Assembly (NCBI GenBank): GCA_913055905.1
Contig: CAJXLB010000002.1
Span: 186,001 to 250,000, forward strand
Source of the DNA: an uncultured Winogradskyella sp.
GTDB taxonomy: Bacteria > Bacteroidota > Bacteroidia > Flavobacteriales > Flavobacteriaceae
DNA length: 64,000 nucleotides
Direction of reading: 5' to 3'
Shown: in pieces, positions 24,335 through 32,144 of the stretch
Layout: every line of letters begins with the position of its first letter
Position numbering within the stretch: position 1 is the first letter of the stretch
Notes under the pieces: model-generated
Databases searched by the model: none
What the model saw: the letters and a program-made list of their open reading frames with translations, nothing else
Told to the model about the DNA's origin: nothing
Translations under genes and position numbers: made by a program

Positions 24335-26259
24335 TTAAGATACTTTAGTAGAAGTATTTCTATTAGCAGAAACACCAGTGCAAAAATAACAAACCATTTC
24401 CAGAGCGCATTAACATTTGCCTTACTTTTTATGGTTTCAATAGCTTGGTCTAAACTTGTGTCTACAGTTGCATTAGGAATTTCGTCTAGACTAAAATAGG
24501 ACAGCTTGCTTTCTTCTCGAGGGTAGTTAAAACTCAATTTCTTGATTGTTTTTTCCTTATTCTTTACATCCAATATTCCCGCTTCTTCAGGAAATTCTCC
24601 TGTCTGAAGAACGACCCTGTTTTTATAGGTTTTTTGCAAAGGAATTGAGGAAGCATTAGAGGAGTTTAGGGACAATATCTCATCCTGCTCCAAGACGGTT
24701 TCAATAGCTATGGAGTTTTCTTTACCGAGGTAGTAAAAAAGTTTGGCCAAAGGTAAACTCCGTAATCCCATGTTATAAAAAACAGGTACGATTAATTGAG
24801 AACTTTTAAAGTTGGAATTATTTTTATTTAAAGGCGCTGTAAAGGTGTAAACATTTTTTCCACCTACTAGAAATGGACTGTCGTCCTCAAACCTAAGAAC
24901 TGTATTGGATGCCATTGTTGAGCCATAACTCTGTTGTACTTCTGGATACTGAAAATTCGTCACTTTTGAGTAAAACGTGTTTGCCAATAAGGGATGGTCA
25001 AAATTTATTTGGGTAATTTTTTTAGTTCCTTGGTTAGAATTTAAAAGCGCAATACCATTAATTGAATTTAGTAGTTTATTGTAAGATTTTAAATCTGCTC
25101 TTGAATGAGGTATAATAGTGACGCTTCCGCCATTATTTATAAGCGCCAATAATGCTGAATATAGAGCGTCTGAAACTTCTGGAAGCTCATTTAAAACCAC
25201 CAGGTTTTGATCAGGAATGAGGTTAAAGTTGAGTTCTTCTATGTTATAGCTTAAAAATTCAAATTCATCTTCCGTGTAGATTCGTCTTAAGAAATTGGAA
25301 TCATTCTGTTCATGGATTGCTAGGACCTTAATTTTTGGTTTTTCACTACTATTAAAATAGAAGGTGTTATCATAATTTAAACCTAAATCCTCAATTACTA
25401 TTTGTCCATCGATGGCTTTATTACTGGGAATTGTGAATAAAACTTCTGCCCTGTTATTTCTAAAGTCGGTAGCGTTCTTGGCCAACAATGTTTCGTTATT
25501 AAATAAAGAAACAGATACATTCTCAATAGGAGTACCAAAGGCGCTTAAAGTCACAGCAATATCCATAGTCTCAGCATTCTCCGATTTAACGTAAACACTG
25601 TCTATACTAATATTGTTTTTGCGAATTGGAAGTTGTTGCACCAAATTTAAGTTAATCAGGCTATCCTTAGGAAAGGACAAGACCTCACCGTTTTGTTGAA
25701 AATCAGAAACTAAGATTAAATTTTTGCTATAGGTTCCATTGTCTGAAAAGAGTTCCTTTCCCTTTAGATATGCGGCTTCATAATTAAGTTGCTCCTTTGA
25801 GTAAGTGAGTTGTATAAGGTCATTTTTAATGGCCTTTAAGGTGGTGTTTTTAAAAACCTTGTCATTGGTAAATACACTCAATTTATCAGTGTCTGGCAAT
25901 GTTGTTAGTAGTTTTTGTATGGCTTCATTTAGCAAGGTTCCATTATTGCCTTCTGCTTGCATGCTAAAGGAATTGTCTAAGTAGATGACGGTTTCTTGAG
26001 CCTCATTGTAATCTTCTGTAGTAGGAATAAAAGGCTGCGCAAAAGCTAGTACGGTAAAGGCAACAATTAATAACCGTGTGAGTAAAACCAACCATTTTTT
26101 CAATGTCGAACTTTTTCGGGTCTGAAGGTCTATTTTCTGCAGCAGTTTAACATTAGTGAACTTAACCTTCTGAAATCGCCTTAGCTGAAAAAGATGAATG
26201 AGGATAGGAATGACAAGCAAGAAAAGCGCATATAATAATTCAGGGTGTTTAAATTGCAT
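24331..26259 (-). CDS. BatA-domain and vWA-domain membrane protein
   Basis: A 642-residue protein. The N-terminal BatA domain has two hydrophobic segments (residues about 8-24 and 56-77) separated by RRFQKVKFTNVKLLQKID. A von Willebrand A domain follows with an intact MIDAS motif DNSFS (residues 95-99). The rest is a large periplasmic region with Ig-like strands and a final membrane segment near 620-640. Bat proteins are linked to aerotolerance and envelope stress in Bacteroides. This long form lacks the MoxR/batBCDE neighbours. It is the first gene of an operon with the dihydroorotase-like gene (ATGA overlap). Confidence 0.85.
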   Translation of the reverse strand: MQFKHPELLYALFLLVIPILIHLFQLRRFQKVKFTNVKLLQKIDLQTRKSSTLKKWLVLLTRLLIVAFTVLAFAQPFIPTTEDYNEAQETVIYLDNSFSMQAEGNNGTLLNEAIQKLLTTLPDTDKLSVFTNDKVFKNTTLKAIKNDLIQLTYSKEQLNYEAAYLKGKELFSDNGTYSKNLILVSDFQQNGEVLSFPKDSLINLNLVQQLPIRKNNISIDSVYVKSENAETMDIAVTLSAFGTPIENVSVSLFNNETLLAKNATDFRNNRAEVLFTIPSNKAIDGQIVIEDLGLNYDNTFYFNSSEKPKIKVLAIHEQNDSNFLRRIYTEDEFEFLSYNIEELNFNLIPDQNLVVLNELPEVSDALYSALLALINNGGSVTIIPHSRADLKSYNKLLNSINGIALLNSNQGTKKITQINFDHPLLANTFYSKVTNFQYPEVQQSYGSTMASNTVLRFEDDSPFLVGGKNVYTFTAPLNKNNSNFKSSQLIVPVFYNMGLRSLPLAKLFYYLGKENSIAIETVLEQDEILSLNSSNASSIPLQKTYKNRVVLQTGEFPEEAGILDVKNKEKTIKKLSFNYPREESKLSYFSLDEIPNATVDTSLDQAIETIKSKANVNALWKWFVIFALVFLLIEILLLKYLK

Positions 26260-26281
26260 TCCTTCGGATTCGGTTATGGTT

Positions 26282-26289
26282 CAAATATA
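26282..26289 (-). promoter_or_regulatory. -7 promoter element (TATATTTG, minus strand) for the BatA-like operon
   Basis: Exact TAnnTTTG match reading leftward, 22 bases before the ATG of the BatA-like gene. Confidence 0.5.
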
Positions 26290-26329
26290 GAAAATGAAAA
26301 GGGATAGAAAATGACGGCTTTTGAGAAAT

Positions 26330-27334
26330 TTAACAGAAAAAGAAATAGTCGGTCATAGAAACCATTTTTTTCTTTTTAAAGTATTCTGTAATATGGCGTT
26401 GTGCGTCTTCATTGGCAACGGTAACAATACTTTGCGGATTGTTTAGTTGAGATAAAAATTCAAAATTCAACAAGGGTTGCTTGTAAATTTTTTTACCAAT
26501 TTTCTTTGGGTTATTGCAGATCCAATGAAACGGTACATTCGCTTCAATGAGAAGTTTAGCTACTGTTTTTCCTTTGTAACCTGCACCCCAAATGGTTAAA
26601 GGTCGTTGATTATCGTAATCTAATTCAATAAAATATTTGGTTTTGATATCTAAAAAATAGTTTTGTGCATAATGCTCGTGTGTTCGTGATGTCCTGGTTT
26701 CGTAATCGCGCCAATAGAGTAGAATATCGTCGCAAGGAATGCAAACCAGATTAGTCTTATAAAACCTAAAGGTTAAATCATAATCTTCGGGATATCTATT
26801 TGGTTTAAACGCGCCACAGGCCTCAAGGTCTTCTTTGTAGGTCATCCAACAAGGAGACGGAATGACACATTCCTTATAAATTTCAGAATAGTTTGTGCCA
26901 TTCTGCGTGAGTCCATTGATCCATTGTTCATAGCGTGCATAGCCGTCGCTCACACCATCTGCTCTAAAATATTTCACTTTGCCAATGGCAATATGGCCTT
27001 TTCCGTAGCGATTTAGTTTAGTGACCATCCATTCCAATCGGTTTGCAGCCATGATATCATCACTATCCATTCGTGTTACAAAATTACCTTTGGCAATGTC
27101 GTAGGCCGTTCTTAAAGCGGCAATGATACCTTTACTTTTATTATTTACGACTTTAAACCGCGAGTCTTTGGATGCGGCAGCTTTTACGATATCATAACTG
27201 TTGTCAGTTGAAGCATCATTGACAAAAATGGCTTCCCAATGTTCATACGTTTGGTTTTGTATGGAAGCGATGCAGTCTTCAAGATATAAAGAGGTGTTTT
27301 TAAATGGAATCAGTATGCTTACGAAGTCGCTCAT
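26330..27334 (-). CDS. Glycosyltransferase family 2 with a C-terminal Rossmann-like domain
   Basis: A 334-residue protein. Residues 1-230 form a GT-A domain: VSILIPFKNTSLYLEDCIAS at the N-terminus, then NDASTDNS and the metal-binding DSDD motif near residue 91. The acceptor-site acids lie in PEDYDLTFRFY. After residue 245 a second unit begins with LTIWGAGYKGKTVAKLL, a GxGxxG nucleotide-binding-like start, and continues to the end. Such tails occur in some surface-glycan transferases. It stands alone on the minus strand between the BatA-like operon and an M61 peptidase. The substrate is unknown. Confidence 0.85.
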   Translation of the reverse strand: MSDFVSILIPFKNTSLYLEDCIASIQNQTYEHWEAIFVNDASTDNSYDIVKAAASKDSRFKVVNNKSKGIIAALRTAYDIAKGNFVTRMDSDDIMAANRLEWMVTKLNRYGKGHIAIGKVKYFRADGVSDGYARYEQWINGLTQNGTNYSEIYKECVIPSPCWMTYKEDLEACGAFKPNRYPEDYDLTFRFYKTNLVCIPCDDILLYWRDYETRTSRTHEHYAQNYFLDIKTKYFIELDYDNQRPLTIWGAGYKGKTVAKLLIEANVPFHWICNNPKKIGKKIYKQPLLNFEFLSQLNNPQSIVTVANEDAQRHITEYFKKKKMVSMTDYFFFC

Positions 27335-27394
27335 GATGCGAATATAATAATCTCATTTTAACATAAACTTTAGACATTCAGTAGTAACAGATTG

Positions 27395-27402
27395 TAGATT
27401 TG
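27395..27402 (+). promoter_or_regulatory. -7 promoter element (TAGATTTG) for the M61 peptidase gene
   Basis: Exact TAnnTTTG match, 31 bases before the ATG at 27434. Confidence 0.5.
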
Positions 27403-27433
27403 TGCGTCTTGTTAAAAAATTAAAATGATTACA

Positions 27434-29323
27434 ATGAAAAAATATTTTGCCATATTGGGGTTAGGCTTAGTGCTTGTAGGTTGTGGTTCCGCCAAGCCTA
27501 AAGCAGATGATTTAGCCACTAATAATCCAATCGAAACCGCATTAGATCTTACAGCCGTGGTTGACGATAAAGTGCCTGTAACCATAAATCCAGGACGGTT
27601 CACTACTGAATCTGTAACCTATAGAATACCTAGGGTGGTACAAGGTACCTATTCCGTGAGCGATTTTGGAAAATACATCGATGACTTCAAAGCGGTGGAT
27701 TACAATGGTAACGAGCTGGCAGTAGAAAAAATAGACACCAATAGTTGGACCATTTCAAACGCAACCCAACTCGATAAAATTGAATATTACGTCAATGACA
27801 CTTTCGATATTGAAACCAATGGTGGCATAGGAGGCGAACAGCCTTTCTCTCCTGCAGGAACTAATATTGAACCAGAAAATTTTGTTCTGAACCTTCACGG
27901 ATTTATTGGGTATTTTGACTCATTGAAATCCAATCAATATACATTGGATGTAACGGCACCAGCCTCTTTTGATAGAACGTCTGCTTTGCTTAGTACAGGT
28001 TCTAAAACAGTATCAGAAGACGTTGTAGTTACAAGCTATTTTGCACCACGTTATTTTGATATCACGGACAATCCTATGATGTACGGAAACCTCGATGTTG
28101 AGGAATTTATGGTAGGTGATATTAAAATAGTTTTGAGTGTTTACTCACCTAATAAAGTTCATACGGCAGCAAGTCTTAAGGAAACGGCTTTTGAGATGAT
28201 GAAGGCCCAAAAGGAATATCTAGGCGACATCAACACTACGGCACGTTATGATATCTTTCTCTACCTTTCTGAAGGTAAAGAAGATTCCCCAAAGGGATTC
28301 GGCGCTTTAGAGCATCATACTTCTACGGTTGCCGTATTTCCAGAAAGTACGCCTTTGGAGGGATTAAAAAGCTCATTTATTGATGTCATTGCCCATGAGT
28401 TCTTCCACATTGTAACGCCTTTATCAGTGCATTCTGAAGACATTCACTATTTCGATTACCACCAACCAACATTCTCTAAGCATTTGTGGATGTATGAAGG
28501 CGTAACCGAATATTTTGCTCAGCATTTCCAAGTATATAAAGGTCTAATGTCCAATGAGGAGTTTTATAGCACCATGAATCAAAAAATATCTACCTCTAGA
28601 ATGTTGGATGATACCATGAGCTTTACCATTATGAGTGAAAATGTCTTGGATGAGCCTTATGCGTCCAATTATTACAATGTATACATGAAAGGCGCTTTAA
28701 TTGGTATGTGCATTGATATTTTAATGCGCAAAGAAAGCGATGGACAGCGCAGTATGTTATCTTTAATGAAAGAGTTGTCCATGAAATATGGTAAAAACAA
28801 ACCTTTTGAAGACGATAAGATTATAGCGGAAATCACAGAAATGACCTACCCAAGTGTTGGCGAGTTTCTAAAAACTCATGTCGAAGGCGATGTACCAATC
28901 AATTACAATGAGTTTTTTGAAATGGTTGGTTTAACAATGGGGCAAACCGAGGTAGAGACCAATTACATTTTTGCGGGTGGACAAAATGTTATTTTTGATG
29001 CAGACCAACAAGCAGGTACAATATTCTTCTCAGAAATGGCCTTAAAAAATTCGTTTTGGGCATCACAAGGCGTTCAGGCAGGTGATGTCATTAAAAAAGT
29101 GAATGGCCAGGAATTAACGCTCCAAAATGCACAACAAGTGTTAGGAGGCATGTTTATGTGGCAAGAAGGGCAAGAGATAACCGTGGACTTAGAGCGAAAT
29201 GGAGAACCTGTTCTAATTAAAGCAAAATTGACCAAACCCATGGCAGTTTCAGAGTCTATAGTAGAAAATGAAGATGCTACACCAGAGCAAATAGAATTGA
29301 GGAAGGCATGGCTTAAAGGTTAA
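27434..29323 (+). CDS. M61 family aminopeptidase, lipoprotein with PDZ domain
   Basis: A 629-residue zinc peptidase of the glycyl aminopeptidase (M61) family. The N-terminus MKKYFAILGLGLVLVGC has a lipobox with Cys17, so the protein is a lipoprotein of the periplasm or outer membrane. An N-terminal beta domain precedes the catalytic domain, with HEFFH at 321-325 and the third zinc ligand Glu355 in MYEGVTEYF. A PDZ domain near residues 535-600 includes GVQAGDVIKKVNGQELT. An ATG three codons upstream is possible. It probably degrades peptides in the periplasm. It ends at a bidirectional terminator. Confidence 0.92.
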   Translation: MKKYFAILGLGLVLVGCGSAKPKADDLATNNPIETALDLTAVVDDKVPVTINPGRFTTESVTYRIPRVVQGTYSVSDFGKYIDDFKAVDYNGNELAVEKIDTNSWTISNATQLDKIEYYVNDTFDIETNGGIGGEQPFSPAGTNIEPENFVLNLHGFIGYFDSLKSNQYTLDVTAPASFDRTSALLSTGSKTVSEDVVVTSYFAPRYFDITDNPMMYGNLDVEEFMVGDIKIVLSVYSPNKVHTAASLKETAFEMMKAQKEYLGDINTTARYDIFLYLSEGKEDSPKGFGALEHHTSTVAVFPESTPLEGLKSSFIDVIAHEFFHIVTPLSVHSEDIHYFDYHQPTFSKHLWMYEGVTEYFAQHFQVYKGLMSNEEFYSTMNQKISTSRMLDDTMSFTIMSENVLDEPYASNYYNVYMKGALIGMCIDILMRKESDGQRSMLSLMKELSMKYGKNKPFEDDKIIAEITEMTYPSVGEFLKTHVEGDVPINYNEFFEMVGLTMGQTEVETNYIFAGGQNVIFDADQQAGTIFFSEMALKNSFWASQGVQAGDVIKKVNGQELTLQNAQQVLGGMFMWQEGQEITVDLERNGEPVLIKAKLTKPMAVSESIVENEDATPEQIELRKAWLKG

Positions 29324-29345
29324 TTCAATACTTTTGATAATTATA

Positions 29346-29374
29346 AAAGGCTTCCAAAATTGGAAGCTTTTTTT
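29346..29374. terminator. Bidirectional terminator after the M61 peptidase gene
   Basis: Stem GCTTCCAA / TTGGAAGC (29350-29357 and 29360-29367) with a run of seven T after it. It lies between convergent genes. Confidence 0.8.
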
Positions 29375-29379
29375 ATGCA

Positions 29380-30867
29380 CTAATATTTGGCAGACTTGCC
29401 TTTTGCTAAGGCGCTTTCAATAAACTCCCTTAAATCTTCATTTGCCTTTATAAGGTCTTCATTTCTTAAATACATCATATGGCCGCTACGATAGCCTTTA
29501 AAAGAAAAACGGTCTTTAAATTTTCCGCTTGGGTCTATTTGCCACTGGGAGTATTTTGCCGAAAAATAAGTTGTGGCACCGTCGTAATAACCTGACTGTG
29601 TTAATACTTTGAGGTACGGATTTTGAGCCATAGCTTGCCTTAAATTGTCTCGCGTGTTATCGTTGCTTCTATCCCAATCACCTACATTTCCAAAAACATT
29701 GTATTTGACATCAGTCTTCAGCCCAAGTTCATTGGTCATATAATAGTTAATGGCAGGTGTAAAGGAGTGCAGCCAGGACGTAATCTCAGAATTATATTCA
29801 GGACTAGAGCCTGTTTCAACCTTGTCAATACCTAAATATCTAGAGTCTAAGCGACCAATGGTCATTCCAGATTTGTCACGCAGTAATTCTTTCCAGAAAA
29901 ACCTATTAGGCACATTTAAATTTTGTTGAAGAATAACCTTTGTAGACAATCCTGAATAATAGCTCATCTTTTTAGCGATAGATTTGCGCTCTACTTCTTG
30001 GATAAAACCACCTTTGGCTAAAGCTGGCATTAATTCATTTAATGCAAATGATTCCGCTTCTGGAAGAATTTCCAGTAAATCCTTAGACTGTAATTCTTGG
30101 GGCAACATCTTGTGATACCATGCTGCTGCAGTATAATAAGGAAGATTCAAACTTGAAGATAATGGTCCACCTACGCGCAAGACTTTGTAGTCTGCTGGTG
30201 ACACCATAATCACACCATTGAGGTACATCCATTGTTGGTTTTGCAGAGCTAATGCCAAGCCCATAACGCGCGTTCCGCCATAGCTTTCACCAATGATAAA
30301 TTTAGGGGATTCCCAACGATTATGACGTGTTACAAACGTATTCATCCAACTAGCGAGATATTTAATATCTGCATTGATTCCGAAGAAGAGTTCATCATCC
30401 GGAAGTTTTCCGTCCTTGTCTGCTATTTTCCTAGAATAGCCAGTGTTTACAGGGTTAACGTAAACAATATCTGAAATATCCAAAATGGAGTTAGGGTTAT
30501 CCTTTACACCATAAGGCTGTACTGGATAACCCTCATCATCGATATTTAAGATTTTAGGTCCAGTATATGCCAGATGCATCCAAACCGATGCAGAACCTGG
30601 CCCACCATTAAAAGAAAACAATAAGGGTCTTTCGCTGGACTTTGCATCATTTGTTCGTTTGTAATAAGTGTAGTTTAATGATGCGATTAATTTGCCGCTA
30701 TCATCCCAAACAGGTTGAAAACCAGTTTCAGCAATGTAATCAATAGTTTTTCCTTTAATTTTCACCGAGTTTGTGGTGATATAAGCAGTATCAATTGGGA
30801 TTTGAAGATTTTGCCCAGTACATATCGCGATTGTCAATAAAAATAAAAGTGTAGTCAATTTTTTCAT
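29380..30867 (-). CDS. Serine carboxypeptidase, S10 family
   Basis: A 495-residue exported peptidase. The signal peptide is MKKLTTLLFLLTIAICTG. FSFNGGPGSASVWMH (residues about 85-99) forms the oxyanion hole. The nucleophile is Ser195 in IIGESYGGTR, and the C-terminal histidine is in YRSGHMMYLR. Length and motifs fit bacterial S10 enzymes, which remove C-terminal residues from peptides. The ATG at 30867 is chosen over a TTG two codons earlier because it gives a normal signal peptide. It converges on the M61 peptidase gene across one terminator, so two peptide-degrading enzymes lie side by side. Confidence 0.93.
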   Translation of the reverse strand: MKKLTTLLFLLTIAICTGQNLQIPIDTAYITTNSVKIKGKTIDYIAETGFQPVWDDSGKLIASLNYTYYKRTNDAKSSERPLLFSFNGGPGSASVWMHLAYTGPKILNIDDEGYPVQPYGVKDNPNSILDISDIVYVNPVNTGYSRKIADKDGKLPDDELFFGINADIKYLASWMNTFVTRHNRWESPKFIIGESYGGTRVMGLALALQNQQWMYLNGVIMVSPADYKVLRVGGPLSSSLNLPYYTAAAWYHKMLPQELQSKDLLEILPEAESFALNELMPALAKGGFIQEVERKSIAKKMSYYSGLSTKVILQQNLNVPNRFFWKELLRDKSGMTIGRLDSRYLGIDKVETGSSPEYNSEITSWLHSFTPAINYYMTNELGLKTDVKYNVFGNVGDWDRSNDNTRDNLRQAMAQNPYLKVLTQSGYYDGATTYFSAKYSQWQIDPSGKFKDRFSFKGYRSGHMMYLRNEDLIKANEDLREFIESALAKGKSAKY

Positions 30868-30904
30868 AGTCAATTAAATTAAGGTTAAAGATACAGTCTA
30901 AGTC

Positions 30905-31675
30905 TTAAAACCCCTCAAAAACACCCAAACCAAAAAGTGCAAAATCATATTTTACGGGATCTAAGGAATCAAGTCGTCTCAGGGTTTTATCCAATTCCTG
31001 TAACGTCTTAGCATCATTTTGTTTTCGTTTTAAAAGCCCTAGTTTTCTAGCAACATTACCAGAATGCACATCTAAAGGACAACTGAGCTGAGATGGCGAG
31101 AGGCTTTTCCAAATACCAAAATCCACACCAGCATTATCGTTTCTAACCATCCAACGAAGGTACATGTTAATGCGCTTAGCCGCTGAATTTTTTAGAGGGT
31201 CTGAAACATGTTTAGTGCTTCGTTTTAAATGGTCAATTTCAAAAAAAGCCGATTTAAATTTATGGATACTGCGTTGCAATGATTCTTTCTCGGCATTTTT
31301 GGCGAAAATATGTTCCAGTCCGCCATGATGCGTATAAATGTGATTCAAACATTTGATGAATTGAATAAAATCCTGTCCATTAAAAGTTCTGTGCACAAAG
31401 GTTTCGAGTCGGTCTAAGTCTGTAGACTTATGATTGATGACAAAGTCGTACGGAGCATTATCCAGAAGCAGCATCATTTTTTGAGCATTATTGATGATGC
31501 TCTTGCGGTTTCCCCATGCGATGGTCGCTGTGAGAAAACCTGAGATTTCAATATCCTCTTTTTTTGAAAATTGATGTGGGATTTGAATAGGGTCGCTGTC
31601 CAAAAACTTTGGATTGTTGTAAAGGTCTACTTTACTGTCTAAAAATTCTTTAAGTTCTGATTTTTTAAGCTTCAA
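30905..31675 (-). CDS. TIGR02757 (DUF2400) family protein
   Basis: A 256-residue cytosolic protein with the family hallmarks DPIQIPHQFSKKEDIEISGF, TATIAWGNRKSI, LRWMVRNDNAGVDFGIW and PLDVHSGNVARKLGLL. There is no ATG near the expected N-terminus; the TTG at 31675 gives MKLKKSELKEFLD, matching relatives, and leaves 22 bases after the ridA stop. A TTG at 31711 is the alternative and would overlap ridA by 14 bases. The biochemical role is unknown; the W/D/H pattern of the second half resembles helix-hairpin-helix DNA glycosylase relatives only vaguely. Confidence 0.85.
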   Translation of the reverse strand: MKLKKSELKEFLDSKVDLYNNPKFLDSDPIQIPHQFSKKEDIEISGFLTATIAWGNRKSIINNAQKMMLLLDNAPYDFVINHKSTDLDRLETFVHRTFNGQDFIQFIKCLNHIYTHHGGLEHIFAKNAEKESLQRSIHKFKSAFFEIDHLKRSTKHVSDPLKNSAAKRINMYLRWMVRNDNAGVDFGIWKSLSPSQLSCPLDVHSGNVARKLGLLKRKQNDAKTLQELDKTLRRLDSLDPVKYDFALFGLGVFEGF

Positions 31676-31697
31676 AAACGATTCCTTTTGTAGAGTC

Positions 31698-32078
31698 TTA
31701 GATAATAGCAATCATACTAATTTCTACTTTGACATATTTAGGCAGATTAGCCACTTCTACTGTTTCCCTAGCAGGAGCGGTTTCTTCGTTAAAATAAGTC
31801 GCATAAACAGCATTAATTTTTGAAAAATTTTCCATATCACTAATAAAAATGGAAGTCTTTACAACATTTTCAAACGTCATTCCGGCCTCAAACAAGACCG
31901 CTTTTAGGTTCTCCATAACCTGCTTAGTTTCTTGTTCTATAGTGGCATTTACCAATTCACCCGTTTCAGGATGTAGTGCAATTTGCCCAGAAGTATATAA
32001 GGTATTTCCTGTTAGGACGGCCTGATTGTAAGGGCCAATAGGTACAGGTGCCTTGGAAGTTGTGATAATGCGTTTCAT
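31698..32078 (-). CDS. ridA: RidA family enamine/imine deaminase
   Basis: A 126-residue protein of the YjgF/YER057c/UK114 fold. It hydrolyses reactive enamines and imines formed from serine or threonine by PLP dehydratases. The key residues Arg104 (PARETVEVANLPK) and Glu119 (KVEISMIA) are present, together with IGPYNQAV and YTSGQIAL. It is translated just before the TIGR02757 gene on the same strand. Confidence 0.95.
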   Translation of the reverse strand: MKRIITTSKAPVPIGPYNQAVLTGNTLYTSGQIALHPETGELVNATIEQETKQVMENLKAVLFEAGMTFENVVKTSIFISDMENFSKINAVYATYFNEETAPARETVEVANLPKYVKVEISMIAII

Positions 32079-32144
32079 GAATTGGAAATTTTATCCATTA
32101 AAAATAATTAAAAAGGTGCGATAACACGATGTTAAGTACATGAC

